64,000 nt of DNA from Aplectana chamaeleonis (lineage: Eukaryota > Nematoda > Chromadorea > Rhabditida > Cosmocercidae): positions 62,001 through 126,000 of the forward strand of contig JAPDOI010000906.1 in the NCBI GenBank assembly GCA_029168955.1, written 5' to 3'. Made by a program: the position numbers and the translations under genes. A model generated the notes under the pieces. That model did no database searches and was not told the origin of the DNA. It worked only from the letters and a program-made list of their open reading frames with translations. The first letter of the stretch is position 1. Every line of letters begins with the position of its first letter. Shown piece after piece: positions 35,600-47,997 of the stretch.

Positions 35600-36650
35600 G
35601 CGATATTGCTTGCAAAGTAAGTTTTTACGCCCTGGGGGCACATAGGTGCCGTTTCGGGCACGAAAACCACATTTGGCTGTCCGCATTTGAAAACGTACTC
35701 AAAATTTCATGAACGCAGCTTCAAGCCGAAGAGCGCTACATAAGAAGTGCGGATCTCGTTTTTATGCCCTGAGGGCACAAATATGAAGTTTCGGGCACGA
35801 AAACTACAGCTATAATATGGCTGTCCGCATTTAAAAACGTACCCAAAATTTCATGAACGCAACCTGAAGCCAAAGAGTGCTACATAACAAAGGGTCCTTG
35901 AAAAAATGCTCGTCCGGGGTTGTGATAAAATATTTACACGCATTTATCGAAATTCTATTTATGGATTTTCATTATGCTACAACGTGCGGAAACCCTAGCC
36001 CTGGACCCAGGTGACTAATTTAGTTTTTTAGCCTGTTCAAAACGGTCTTTGAAGATCCATTTTTAGGTGTGATACAATCGATTGTATCACACCTAAAAAT
36101 CGGTCTTCAAAGACCGTTTTCAGCATTCTAAAAAATCTAAATTAGATACTCAGGTCCAGGACTAGGATTTCCGCACGTTGTAGTAACGCGAAAATCTCTT
36201 CGAGTTTCGACAAATACTTGTAAAAAATTCATCACAATCCTGGACTTCGACATTTTTCAAGGACCCGTTCTTATGTAGCGCTCTTCGACTTGGAGGTGCG
36301 TCTCTGAAATCTTGGGTACGTTTTCACATGCGGATATTCATACTCCAAATGTAGTTTTCGTACCTGAAGCTGCACCTATATATCCTCAGGGCACACAAAC
36401 AGGCTCCGCCCACCTTAGGTGGCGCTATTCAGCTTGAAGTTGCGTTCATGAAATTTTAGGTTTGTTTTCACACGCGTGTAGTCATTCTCTAAATGTAATT
36501 CGCGTGCCCGAAACTACACCTATGTTTCCTCAGGGCATAAAAGACAGGCTCAACTCACATTATGCAGCGCCTTTCGGCTTCAAGCTACGTTTATAAAATT
36601 TTGGATATGTTCCACATGTGGACAGCCAGCCATACATGAGGAAAGACATG
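35600..36650. repeat. Large palindromic (foldback) element
   Basis: The centre lies at 36079/36080, where GGTGTGATACAATC faces GATTGTATCACACC. The arms extend outward for about 500 bp with increasing divergence. They include copies of a sub-repeat (CGGGCACGAAAAC, CTGTCCGCATTTGAAAACGT, GAACGCAGCTTCAAGCCGAA) that occur twice per arm. No coding sequence. Confidence 0.8.
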
Positions 36651-36939
36651 CGGATTCTCTCATAGGAGAGGGGGGAAGGGGCTGAGCAAGTAGCCCGATT
36701 TAGGACGGGGGTCGGACCAAAGTTGGGTTGTATCACACCTCTCGCCGTAGCCTGCTCCCGTACCACTTCGTCATAGAAGTAAGACGTGGACTAGGTACTG
36801 TTCTGCTGACCACCTTCTAGCGTTTTTTACCTCCCAAGAACGGTAGATAATGAATCAAGCCTTTTTCCTATTCCTGACCTCCTGTCCAACGCGGACTCAA
36901 AATGCTTCCCAGCTTTCCATATGTACTGCGCAAATCACA

Positions 36940-38290
36940 TAGGGGTCTGCAGAGTTGCATCGACCGGCAACTGGTCGCCGAACGTCAGCCTTCACGCGGC
37001 GAAAAAAAATGTTTCCGAACATTATCGTCGCCGCGTTGGTAGCTGCTCGCTGGCAGTGAAGGGGCCTGCAGCGTTGAAGTCGCGGCGTTACTTGCAGCGA
37101 CGAAGAGCGCTGGGTGATGCAATATTGATCTCACTCAACATCGGGGGCGACCGACGTAGCGTGAAGGGCGACGAGGTGGCACCGCAAAGTGTTTTGACCC
37201 CGCGACGACCCTGCGTCACTGCCAGCAAGCGGCAACAGACGCCGCCACGATAATGTTCGAAAACAATTTTGTCGCCGCGTCAAGGCTGACGCTCGGCGAC
37301 CACTCGTCGGCAGCTGCAACTCTGCGTACCCCTTGACGCAGGTCCGTCGCGGCGTCAAAACACTTTAGGGCTTTGCAGAGTTGCAGCAACCAGCGGCACG
37401 CCGCCGAGCGAGAGCTTTGGGGCGTGGTCGAAACCTGACGCGGCGATGAGCACAAAGACCTCGCAGAGTTGCAGCGACGTTGTCGTCAGCATCGCATTCT
37501 ACCATTGCGTACGATCTCATTCATTAGACGGTGCATCTCGCTATACACAGTTTTTGTTGGTTTCATATGATTCGAAACTTAAGTAAATGTCTACTAGCAA
37601 CTACTACAAAATATTGTGATAAAAAAAAGAAAAATAAAGTTTGCAACCAGTAGAGTGATGCCTTAATGAATAGTTTTCGAGATAATAAAATCAGTGAACG
37701 GTTTGTGGCGATCGCTTTGAAAACAATGGTACTAGACGACATTGTAATGAAAAATACTAAATAAAACTGGAAACAAAGCCAATTCGAAATGAAACCGCGA
37801 ATTTGGACAATTTGAAGTATGCTCCAATGATTTTCCGTTCAATTTGTGCTAAAATAGAAAAAAAGTGTTCAGAGGGTTGAATTCATGAAAGCAGCAAAAA
37901 AAGAAGCTCGAATCGATCGTCGGCGACGCTCGTCGCCAGCGATGGAAATGGTCGAGACCATTCCCCGCCGCCGCTCATTGACGGCGTCGCTCCGGAAGTC
38001 GCTGTTGTCGCGGCGGCGGAAACACTCTGCGAGGTAACCACGTCGCTGCTGCCGCGCGACACCCCGCCGCCATCGCCCGCTGCGTGGCGCCCCCCATTCT
38101 CCATCGTTGCCCTGCCGCAGCGAGACTCGCCGCGGTGCAACTCTGCAGAGCCCTTTTGCGGTGCACCCCCCTCGCCGTTCACGCCGTGCCAGTCGCCCCC
38201 CGTCGCCGAAAGTGATCGATATTGCATCACCCCGCGTTGTTCGTCGCTGCGAGCAACGCCGCAACTTGAACTCTGCTGACCCCTTATCGT
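36940..38290. repeat. GC-rich foldback element with AT-rich core
   Basis: A GC-rich left block (about 37.0-37.5 kb) and a right block (about 37.9-38.29 kb) are related as diverged inverted repeats: GCAGCGACGAAGAGCGCTGG with GGTGATGCAATAT on the left, and its reverse complement near 38.2 kb. An AT-rich core of about 400 bp separates them. Long open frames in the GC-rich arms reflect base composition rather than genes. Confidence 0.6.
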
Positions 38291-38380
38291 AACCACCTTC
38301 CTAATCCAAACTCGTGTGTTACTCAAATAAGCCCGCTAATAAAACCGATACCCACCGATAAGATTCTATTAGTGGTTTGT

Positions 38381-38872
38381 TTAAAGGCAGTGTTCACGGT
38401 GATTCTCGTTTTCAAGTTTTCCACTCAAAACAATGCGTTGGCTACCAAGTGTCACCAAAATTACGAAGAAACGGCGAGAAACGCACTATTTCGTCTTATT
38501 TCAGTGACATTATTCTATGGCCTGGACTAGTTGTCCGACTAGATGAACAAGTTCACGGTGGTTGTCACCGGTAAAAAATGGGACTAATCGAAAATGGAAG
38601 AATATTTTGGGCAAAACAATTTTAGTTAGGGTCCGATGGAAAGGACGGAGCAACACTGAATAGAGAATTGCAAAATACGGGTCCACAAAAGATTTCATTG
38701 TCACAACGAACAGTTCCATTGATACTTACGAGGCGGGCTGATACTTGAGGATTTCGTGCCCTTCTGGTGCGTTTTTCTCGGTTTCTTCGTCATTTCAGTT
38801 CTACTCGGGGGCCAAACAATCGATTTAGCGATTAATCTCAAAATCGAAGATTGTCGTGAACCCTGCCTTTAA
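38381..38872. mobile_element. TTAA-flanked MITE (family T), copy 2
   Basis: It begins TTAAAGGCAGTGTTCACGGT and ends CGTGAACCCTGCCTTTAA, 492 bp in all. The interior is clearly related to the copy at 58484-58979 (CCACTC followed by AAAACAATGCGTT, and TTCTATGGCC or TTCTCTGGCC). No open reading frame of note. Confidence 0.9.
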
Positions 38873-38996
38873 TTATGAGTAGTTAGGTAGCGTCCACTCC
38901 TTGCTAGGGCGCGCGATCGCGCAAAATCGATCTCCACGGAGAGCGATTGATTCGCTAGCGGCTCACACACGCTCGCACTCGTTATCGCGCATGCAA

Positions 38997-39243
38997 TTCA
39001 TCTACGCATTCGCGTTCAGTCCGTAAAGTGCACGCTGATTACGAAAAAAAGCTGCGGCGCGGTTGCAAGGATCTCCAGACAGGTATGTGAGATCACCCGG
39101 GCGGTTGGCTCACCCGGGCACAAAAGGCGAAAACAGTCAGGGTGATCCCACATTCCTGTCTGAAAATCATTGCAACCGCGCCGCAGCAGGCTTTCGCAAT
39201 CAGCGTGCCTTCTGCGGACTGAACGGCATTGCGTAGATGAACT
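38997..39243. mobile_element. Foldback MITE
   Basis: An inverted-repeat element of about 247 bp. Both ends carry TTCATCTACGCA, CGTTCAGTCCG, CACGCTGATT and GCTGCGGCGCGGTTGCAA, on opposite strands, around a short loop containing GTGCCCGGG. No gene inside. Confidence 0.85.
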
Positions 39244-39599
39244 TTAGCTTCGTTGTGGGTGGAGAGAGCGGTCCGAGAGGTGAAGATTCTTTAGAATTTC
39301 TTAGAAGGAAATGGTGAAGGTTCCTACCACACCTGCAACTTCAAAATTTGACGTTTTCTTCATCATCTTTTTTTTAATTCTTAATTTTGAAAGAAAAATT
39401 TATCAGGTGACCGTCTTCTAAAATTTATTGATTCTAAGAAAATGTTGTGCCGAAATCATTAAAAATTTTCCTTGAGCTCTCTTGAAGTCAAATTTTTACC
39501 GGAATATTTTTCCATGCGAGTTTTAAAAACTACCTGTTTCTTTTGGCTCATAAAATTTTTGTCCTTGAAGATTGATCTTCGGAAGTAGTTGTTTCCGAA

Positions 39600-40560
39600 A
39601 TCTTTATAAAATTCCGCGTCGAATAACATTTCAACTTAAAAAATACGTTCCCAATCTCTCAACCGATTTCTATTTATGAAATACCGTTTTCCACTCAAAG
39701 CAATCAGTTTTTCGTCTATATTTTTTTACATTTGTAGATAGACCTTTGGTGGAGGTTGATTTTGGAATTCTCACGAAATCCTGCATCGAACAGCTCTGTG
39801 AGGTTCCAAATACGTTTTCACTCTTCCAGCCGATTTCAGTTTATGAGATGCATTTTTTGCCTGAAACTATCGGTTTTTCGTTCATAACTTTTTTCAAGCT
39901 AAGAGAAAAGTCTGCTTCGAGCGATATATTGGGTTGGCAACATTGTTGGCTCCAGTAGGACTCTGCGTCCCTCATTTACACCGTAGAGGCGAGAGCACCC
40001 TATGGAGATTACCATGAAGCTTGGCTAAACTGACCTGGCTGGCTTATGGAGTTAGTAACCATGGAAACCCAATATACCGTCCGATGCAGAATTTCACGGA
40101 GTTTTCGAAAACACCCAGCAACACGACACTATCTCTAAAGGTTAAAGAGTATAGGCAAAAAAAAACGGTATTTCATAAATTGAATTAGGCTAAAGGATCA
40201 GGAAACTGTTTTTCGAAACTGAAAACACTAGTCGACGCAGAATTCTATGGATTATTCCGAAAACAACCGGCACCAGAAGTCCATATTTAAAGGTTGAAAA
40301 GTTATGAACAAAAATCTCATTGTGTGCAGGACATCATGGAACGTGCGCAGGACGTCGTGGATTATGTGCAGGACCTCAGATGGAGTGTGCAGGACATCAT
40401 GGAACGTGCGCAGGACCCCAGCAGAGGTGTGCAGTACATCATGGTACGTGTGCAGGACCTCAGTAGGAGTGTGCAGGACCTCAGTATAGACAGAAACTAA
40501 CCAAACCGATAGTTTTAGGCGGAAAAAAATGCATTTTATAATCTGAAATCGTCTGAAAAT
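39600..40560. repeat. Foldback region enclosing a minisatellite
   Basis: Blocks at about 39.66-39.73 and 39.83-39.90 kb (CGATTTCAGTTTATGAGATG, then a GCCTGAAACTATCGG block) recur inverted at about 40.14-40.20 and 40.50-40.56 kb. The 21-bp family A array lies in the right half at 40315-40490. This is the same combination of inverted repeats and family A array as at 2.5-4.0 kb. Confidence 0.6.
40315..40490. repeat. 21-bp minisatellite array (family A)
   Basis: About eight units of the form GTGTGCAGGACATCATGGAAC and variants with GACCTCAGTAGGA. Open in all frames, with no evidence of translation. Confidence 0.8.
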
Positions 40561-40742
40561 AGGGAACGTATTTTTTTACCCGAAAAAACCTGAAAAATGA
40601 CTTGCACGAATGTCCGGTCACTTGGATCCGTTTTCGGGACTTTTCTATGGATGTTATTGGTTTTCTCAGTGATGAAGGCTCTCTCCTTCACCTGTCCAAA
40701 GGTGAAAGTTGGTGGAGTACCCGGCTCCACCCAACGAAGCTA

Positions 40743-40979
40743 CAGTTGACCGCAATGTTAAAAGGACATGGTGCGGTTGCGGACTCGCACTAAAACTACG
40801 GTAGAATCTGGCACTTTGCCAGATTTCGTCATCGATCGGCGCCGCAGCTGATATTCTCGTGAGTAGAGAGACGACGGTTGGCGCCGATCGATGACGAAAT
40901 CTGGCAAAGTGCCAGATTCTACTGTAATTTTGTGCGAGTCCGCAACCGCACCATGTCCTTTTAACATTGCGGTCAACTA
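40743..40979. mobile_element. TA-flanked MITE
   Basis: A 237-bp, nearly perfect foldback. Terminal repeats start YAGTTGACCGCAATGTTAAA and continue through GGTGCGGTTGCGGACTCGCA. An inner palindrome carries GCGCCGATCGATGACGAAAT. The flanks are TA at 40741-40742 and 40980-40981. The high arm identity indicates a young copy. Confidence 0.9.
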
Positions 40980-41290
40980 TATGCTATCGCGCTCACGCCC
41001 GCTTTCGCGATCACGCTTGCTCGCTCATGCCCGCTTCGGTTATGAAGCAACAGGTTCGAGCTTGCTGCTTTATCTCAAAAGTATTGGCCCCTAACCTGCT
41101 TCAGAACCCATGCCTTCTTTCCACAAAATCACACCGCGGCTATGATAAACTGTGATGAATGAGCAACCAACAAGTCGGCTTGAGTGATTGATCACCTGGT
41201 TAAACGTAATCAGTCCAATCGACATGAGGCAGTAGAAACAATTTGACTCTAGATCTTTTCCACTACTACTCGGGCAGCCAAGATAGGGCT

Positions 41291-41658
41291 TCAAAGGCAG
41301 TGTTCACGATGGTTTTCGTTCCCGAGTTTCCCATTTGAAATAAGGTACACCATGTGTTACTAAAATTACGAGAAGGCGGGAAAAGCACTACATATAGCAC
41401 TATTTGTAAGCCATAATTCAGCGAAATAATTTTCTTGCCTGGACAGCTTTCCGGTCGGATGAACCTGGCACACAAAATATTTCATCGCCTCAAGAAACAG
41501 CTTTACTGACAGTACTGGGACTGGTTGATACCACAGCATTCCGGGTAGTTTTTATGCGTTTTTTCGATTTCTTCGTTATTTTGCTTTCACCATGAGACTA
41601 GTTACCCATCTAAGCCAAAGATATCAAAAAAGAAGATTTTCGTGGACACTGTCTTTAG
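41291..41658. mobile_element. TTAA-flanked MITE (family T), copy 3, decayed
   Basis: The left end is TCAAAGGCAGTGTTCACGAT and the right end CGTGGACACTGTCTTTAG. Both TTAA flanks carry a substitution. The interior matches copies 2 and 5 over the first 100 bp. Shorter than the others (368 bp), probably from internal loss. Confidence 0.8.
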
Positions 41659-42589
41659 CAATTTCCCGAAAGGCAGTGGATCAGAAAAACATGGCTGTAT
41701 GGGTAGTATACCAGGGATGTGCGTAATAGGAGTTTTGTAATTCGTTAGTCGTTAGTCGTTCAACCGACCAAAACCCTCGTCAGTCGTTAGTCGTTAATCG
41801 TTAGTCGTTAAAAATCTAGGCTTTGAAAACAAGAACAGTTGAGGCAGAAAAAAAACCTTATGAATAGACACCGATAGAGTCTAGAACTCTTTGCTTTTTT
41901 TCCAGTGCACAATTTGACATTCTGCGCTATATGAGGTTACCAGCGGCGTCGCCGGCTGACGCCGGCCTCTGCCGCTGGGGTCCGGCTACGCCGGCCCATT
42001 TGCCGGCTTCGCCGGCATCTTAAGTATAAGGCGAATGAATCGAACTCCGCTAATTCTATGTGAGATGGCGTTCGAAGTTCTCACGCTTGCCGGCCATCGC
42101 CGGCCTCTGTTGCTGGAGTACGGTTGCGCCAGCACGTGAGCTGGTTTCGACGAAAACGCTCGAGGAATCAGAAATTACAAACTATTTCAAACCATGCAAA
42201 CCCTGCTAACCTCCTTTCTTATGCAGTTGCACACCGACCCTTACCTAGCTTTAAGAGGTCCTAAAGTGGTAGTTCATTTATATTCAATTCTGTAAAGATA
42301 AAGACAACCGCTGTTTGAGATTTAGTAAACGCCTCCATGACCAACCGACACCCTGCTACCTTTATTGCCAAATGAAGTATAATGATGTTTGTGTTTTCTG
42401 GATGCATATTTTGATTAACTCCACATTTCCATCGTATATAAACCCGATTTAGAAAGGTTGGTGCATATAAACAGCTAAGCAGTTGAAATGGGTGGTTAAG
42501 GGGGAGGGGACGTGAAGAAAGGGGTGGTATACACTTTTTTATAGATGCACAAAACGATTTTGAAGCTCTGCGCTAACCCACTTCGGTCC

Positions 42590-43250
42590 CGCACACTTTC
42601 TACGGCGTCCGGCGCACTCTACCTTGGGTCCCGCACACTTTTTTCGGCGTCCTCTGCACTCCCACTTGGGTCCCGCACACCTTCTTCGGCCTCCTACGCA
42701 CCTCCACCCTGGGTCCCGCACATTTCTACGGCGTCCTACGCACTTCCACTCTGGGTCCCGCACACTTTTTTTCGGCGTCCTCTGCACTCCCACTTGGGTC
42801 CCGCACACTTTCTACGGCGTCCTACGCGCTCCCACTTGGGTCCCGCACACATTCTTCGGCGTCTTGCGCACTCCCACTTGGGTCCCGCACACTTTCTACC
42901 GCGTCCTACGCACTTCCACTTGGGTCCCGCACACTTTCTTCGGCGTCCTGCGCACTCCCACTTTGATCCCGCACACTTTCTATGGCGTCCGGCGCACTCT
43001 ACCTTGGGTCCCGCACACTTTCTACGTCGTCCGGCGCCCTCTACCTAAGGTCCCGCACACTTTCTACGGCGTCCGGCGCATTCTACCTTGGGTCCCGCAC
43101 ATTTCTACGGCGTCCTACGCACTTCCACTTGGGTCCCACACACTTTTTTCGGCGTCCGGCGCACTCTACCTTGGGTCCCGCACACTTTCTACGGCGTCCT
43201 ACGCACTTCCACTTGGGTCCCACACACTTTCTACGGCGTTCTGCGCGCTC
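42590..43250. repeat. Minisatellite array, family A, inverted orientation
   Basis: About 15-16 copies of a 42-bp dimer. One half contains CACTTGGGTCCCGCACACTT and the other TCTACGGCGTCCTACGCAC. Its reverse complement is recognisably the 21-bp family seen at 2.5-4.0 kb. Long open frames on both strands result from the repeat structure. Confidence 0.85.
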
Positions 43251-43960
43251 TTGAGCCCGTACCCGTAAGGTAGCCCGTCTTGAAAGTCAAGCCGAATAAA
43301 CGGTCAAACAAACACACAGAGAAACGCACACATACATAAACACACACACGCACACACAAATTTACCAAAATATATATAGTAGGATTTGAGATCTACCCGA
43401 TGGTGACAACACTGAGAATTACACCGACTTTGCACTAATTGTTCTTTGCTCAGCGTCGCGAGCCGAGCGCTTGCGTGGTTTAGAGCTTGTTCCCATAATG
43501 GGGAAAAGTCGGAAGAACTTAGCACCCAAGTTGGAATTTCACCCCTGAGAGGTCCCAGCACTACTTAATAGAAACCCCATATCTCGAATTTATGGCTGAA
43601 AGTCGAAGGACCGCACCCTTTACAATTCAATCATCGGACACTGTTCCCGTCGTTGCGCAGTTGTGGCCTGCAGGCACCGCTCCATATTATCACCTCCGAT
43701 AGTGTCCTCTGCAAAAATCTCCGCTGGAGCCGGTCAGTGCCGGAACCGGCTCAGTGAGCCTACCATGAAGTAGCGCGACCGACGCGAAGCGGCATAAACG
43801 CTGCGCCTAACCTTGTGCAACGTTCTGTTGGGGATTTGATGTGGGGGTTCCAGAACTGCGAAGCAGTATCGGTGGAAATAATAAATACCGGAGGCTATGG
43901 TTATTTTGTGCCATTCACCTGAAACAACCAACACGGCAATATGTATCAATCCTGGTGTAA

Positions 43961-44098
43961 GGCGTCGTTTATACTTCCGCGGCCGAGCGGCGCGGCACAG
44001 TGCATTTCTGCAATATTGATTACGCGGCGCGGTACGATCAATATTATAGGATTGCACTTCGCCGCCCCACTCGGCGGCGGAAGTATAAACGACCCCTA
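43961..44098. mobile_element. Foldback MITE inside the hAT element
   Basis: Inverted arms starting GTCGTTTATACTTCCGC and continuing through GGCCGAG/GCCGAG and GGCGCGGC, around a core with GCAATATTGATTACGCG. About 138 bp. No gene. Confidence 0.75.
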
Positions 44099-44269
44099 AG
44101 CCTTGGGTTGGAGCGCGATTTGAGTGACTATTGGCTTTCTAACGAATTTTGGGATTGCTTACGAAAATATTTTCAATTTCGTTAGTCGTTAGTCGTAACA
44201 CCCGAAAAACCCGTTAGTCGTTAAATTCGTTAGTCGTTAGTCGTAATTACGCACATATCTGTAGTATAC

Positions 44270-45130
44270 CTGTGCCCAATCAAATGGACCAATCACCATC
44301 CGACTGAAAAAAGTCGACTTCGGTTAAATAGATTAAATTGTTTTTTTTTCAAGCGAAAATTTCGAATAAATCGGAAAGTCGCGTCTTCAAAAAGTGTGAT
44401 TTTCGGAAAATTCGTGAAGCCGATTATCCGAGAATAGGCGACCTTCGTATAGGTCGAATAGTCACTCTTTCAAAAAAATTCGATTTTCGACTTATTCGAA
44501 GAAAATCATCATTTCAGGAAAAAATCGGAACATTCGAAAAAAACAAGAACAAATTAATTTGCCCAAGTCTAATGAGGAGTTCTGACCCAGCCTGGCTATC
44601 ACCTTGTTGGTTAGAGGGACGTCAAAGTCAGAAGACACTAGGTGCTCAATAATACATCTAAAAGACCAATTTTCAAACACTGTTCAATCTTGCAAACGTG
44701 GTATCATGGCTTTGAAGCGAACTGAATTTTTCAAAAACTAGAAACAAAACTAAGATCCTTAGTTCTGTCTATCAACGAGTACAAGAGGTACGCAAAGTAA
44801 CATAACAGTGTGGGCTTTTCAGATAGCCGCATGCCTAGTTTTGACATGAAGAGTCATCGCCCAGCAACGGATGAACATTGAGGTTGAATCGAAAATTGAT
44901 GGAGATACAACCTACCTTCCTGGAAGTGAGCCGCGCCCCGCGCTTGAAGCAGGTCAAAAATGAGTTTTCCCAGTCTCGCCAATGCCTTTTCAATTTTCCT
45001 TTCAATATACATATTATGACCTATCGAACGGAATACTGGAAGAATAATTCCAGACAAAAAAAAGGTCAGCGAGACTAGGAAAACTCACCCATGACTTTTG
45101 CCCCTGGCACCCCATTTTGAAATTCTTCGG
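44270..45130. other. Spacer with one weak inverted repeat
   Basis: AT-rich sequence without a supported gene. A diverged inverted repeat at about 44.95-45.10 kb (ATGAGTTTTCCCAGTCTCGC against GTGAGTTTTCCTAGTCTCGC) may be an old MITE. Confidence 0.45.
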
Positions 45131-45136
45131 GCACTT

Positions 45137-45692
45137 TTAAAGACAGTGTTCACGATGAAAAACCGTATTCTAGTTTTCTATGTATCTGAGTAGACAAGTT
45201 CACGAAGTAGAGGAAAATAGAGGAAATTCCTCTCAAAAATGTCGAATTTCGAAGAAAGAGCTGTGCCAAATACCTCATAAATATTCATTTACGTCTGTGG
45301 CTGTGTTTCGGGGGACTGCGGACAATGCATCAAACCTAACGTCGGAAATGGTTTTGCGCTTCAAAATGTCTAGGTTAGTGAACTCATTTTCTGTTTCTTG
45401 CACAGAAAAGTCGTAAAAAAGTGGTTGAATGCCCATGCTTCGATAATAGAATTTTACGAAATAAAGATTATACTCAAATTCGACAACTGTTCCTTTGGTT
45501 TAAAAACAAAAGTTCTACAGCTGTTATATGGCATGGACAAGGTGATCCAATGAGTCGACTGGCTCACGAGAATTTTTCCCACTTCCTGGCTGTTTTTCGT
45601 CGTACTTCAGTCCTTACTGTTCTTAGAGGGACCCAAAGCTTACGTTCCTGTGGAAAAAAGGGCAACTTTTTCTTCGTGAACGCAGCGTTATA
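45137..45692. mobile_element. TTAA-type element (family T), copy 4, degenerate
   Basis: The left end is TTAAAGACAGTGTTCACGAT. The right end near 45.69 kb (TTCGTGAACGCAGCGTTAT) matches the terminal repeat only imperfectly. The left terminus is convincing; the right boundary is approximate. Confidence 0.6.
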
Positions 45693-45761
45693 TGCAAAGA
45701 TTAAATAAAACATCAGTAAATTGAAGTATTCAAGGAAGACCGCAGTATTCATGAGGGAAAC

Positions 45762-46075
45762 GTGTTTACAGAATGTCACCAATACGAACGGCATGTTATC
45801 TTTGAAGGCTCAATGACAGCCATTGCGCCGAACGATAGCCACTTACGTATTATTGCCAACATGGAAATCGCAGGCAATCGCAATACCACAAAATTGCACC
45901 GATCAGCAGGTCCCTGCAAGTTGCACATGAATGTAGGACTCCCTATAATGAGCCAACCAGACTGGAACGTCTTTCGATCATGGGCTCACGTAGAACAGCG
46001 GTTTAGGAGAGAATGCCTTCAAAGGTCGAAGCGAGGTCAATGTGAAACTATTATAACAGCGAACTCGGTCTGCGC
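45762..46075 (+). other. Unrecognised open frame interrupted by the hAT insertion
   Basis: An ATG-initiated frame of 104 codons with non-repetitive composition ends at the hAT boundary. After removing the hAT and one 8-bp duplication it continues at 50985 (Asp-Arg-Phe-Leu-Leu...) for about 33 more codons to a TAG near 51082. No domain, signal peptide or known family was recognised, so it may be a non-functional open frame. Confidence 0.25.
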
Positions 46076-46139
46076 TATACATTGGATCCGATTCGGATAA
46101 TTTCGGATATCCGTCCGAATGATTCGAAATTTTGACGAT

Positions 46140-46420
46140 TCGGTATCCGAATCACCGAAAAAACGCCAAATCCGAACCCAGCCGAAATCCGAATCACCGA
46201 AAACCCCAAACCGAACCGAACCGAAATCCGAATCACCGAAAAACGCCAAATCCGAACCGAACCGAAATCCGATTCACCGAAAACGCTAAATCCGAATCGA
46301 ACCGAAATCCGATTCACCGAAAAACGCCAAATCCGAATCGAACCGGAAATCCGATTCACCGAAAATCGTCAAATCCGAATCGAACCGAAATCCGATTCAC
46401 CGAATTACACAGGATTCGAT
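46140..46420. repeat. Minisatellite of about 40 bp (family B), left end of hAT
   Basis: About seven units built from AAATCCGATTCACCGAAAAA, CGCCAAATCCGAA and TCGAACCG. The same array, in the same orientation, occurs at 50640-50930, and fragments occur at 60.97-61.27 kb. Open frames giving Asn-Pro-Asn-Arg-Thr-Glu repeats are artefacts. Confidence 0.85.
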
Positions 46421-47997
46421 TCATGAATCGAGTTTTCGATTATCCGAAATGCGTCACGATTCGATTCAATCATGCTAGTTTAAAGGTAAAGGACACCCAG
46501 GAATTGTTTTTCTAGATTTCATCCTCATCTTGGAGACGGTCACACTCTGATCACAATGGTATTTCTGCAATCGTCCAAGACCCCTACGAACGGAGATATG
46601 GCTCCTTGAAAATGCCTGTTTTTTCAGGGCAAAAATTTGGTGGACGAGTTGTCTTAGGCCTGTATTTCTCTTGATTCGCAGTTGCGGCACGAGAGCAAAA
46701 CAGGATGAGGAGATAAATTGGAAAGGGAGGGAAGAACGATGACTCGGTTGAAAATCATCCATCAATGTAGCCGCTATTGAGATCGAAAGTCAGGAAGAGG
46801 GCGGGCCTGTGGTATTGGCTGGAGCGGGTCGGGCCCGTGGTGGTCGCTTATATCTAGCTTATTTGGAGAAATTGAGATCTCGCATTTGGCACGTGTTATA
46901 CAGGAGGGGTCTTCTACACAATTACACAAAAATTTCAAATTTCGTATCTGAGGGTGTATGGTGCCTTTGAAGGATTCAATAGTGATCCATATACGCGCTC
47001 CAATAGCGACACGAGCGCGGGCTACATTCCGAATTTTCTTCCAGAATTTTCTGGTTGTGTCTTTGCTTCTCCTTCGCTGTCAGTCTACGGTACTTTTCCT
47101 GACTGTGATTGTTTCTCGTATTGAAAGCCTGTCTTTGCGCTTGCTAGTGGCCGTTTCAATGTTTCGAAATTCTGTCATATACATTTTCATATATTTGCGG
47201 CTATATTCTTCTTCCCTAGTGCAATCCCAATAATCCGCATCTATCGCTCCGGTACGTCTTCTTTTTAGTCTCCTTGAATTACCGCCGTAGAATTAGAAGC
47301 TTCGTCGCTGCTGGTTGCGGACAGAGAAATTGATTTGGCGGCAACTCATGTACAGGTTTTTTTTCATCATTTCATTGCTTCGATAGCGGAACGGGCCGTT
47401 TTTCCAACTAGTTTAGTGCTAAAACTGAAGTACTGATTATTCCATTATTGTCTCGAAGATGATTGCAGGTGTTCTGAGCTTTTTCTCTCGCACTTCAGAG
47501 CACACATATCTGAAGCGATTTCTTCTGTATATCCGAGAAATTACAGCGAGTCACACACAATGTCTCATTCCTGACGGCCTTCGTATCGCTTAAAAGAAGG
47601 TGATGAACTGAATGCCTAGAAGGCTTGACGGATTAGATGTCGAAGTTAGGGTTCGCGCGAGAATCCTCTTAGAGGGTAAAAGCGACGAAAAGTAATTTTT
47701 TTTGCTGTCGTTTGGGTTGCTGGGTCCGCAATCAGCAGTGACGAAGCATTCAATTTTACGGTGAAGACCACAAATCAATCGGAAACAGCACATTGGGAAC
47801 GGTACCGATAATTTCGTCGATCTGAAACGCTGGCGCTATCTGCCCGGGTCATGACGGGTTGCGACTGCGATTCGTTCCATACATCTCACTGGGGCGCCCC
47901 ACCTTTCCGCCTAAGGGTTCTAAAAGCTCTCAAAATATGCTTTAAATGTGGTGCTCTGTTTTAACACCCTGTATGCCACTTCACTTTGATCCTACCT

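Larger units (their letters stand above)
41712..44261. mobile_element. Non-autonomous hAT-type transposon (2.55 kb)
   Basis: The left end is CAGGGATGTGCGTAAT and the right end is the reverse complement of CAGATATGTGCGTAAT, with TTAGTCG-rich subterminal repeats inside both ends (about 41.74-41.82 and 44.18-44.24 kb). The flanks carry identical 8-bp duplications, TAGTATAC, at 41704-41711 and 44262-44269, the hallmark of hAT transposition. It contains no hAT transposase motif. Its interior holds a minisatellite array (42590-43250), a GC-rich block with GCCGGC repeats near 41.95-42.1 kb, and a foldback MITE near 43.96-44.10 kb. Confidence 0.9.

Noticed and set aside
42539..43273. Long frames on both strands across 42.5-43.3 kb
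   Set aside because: Entirely the 42-bp repeat inside the hAT element; frames are open because 42 is a multiple of three.
41735..44250. TTAGTCG repeats as an interstitial telomere
   Set aside because: The unit is not the nematode telomere TTAGGC, and both tracts are subterminal repeats of a hAT element with a proven duplication.
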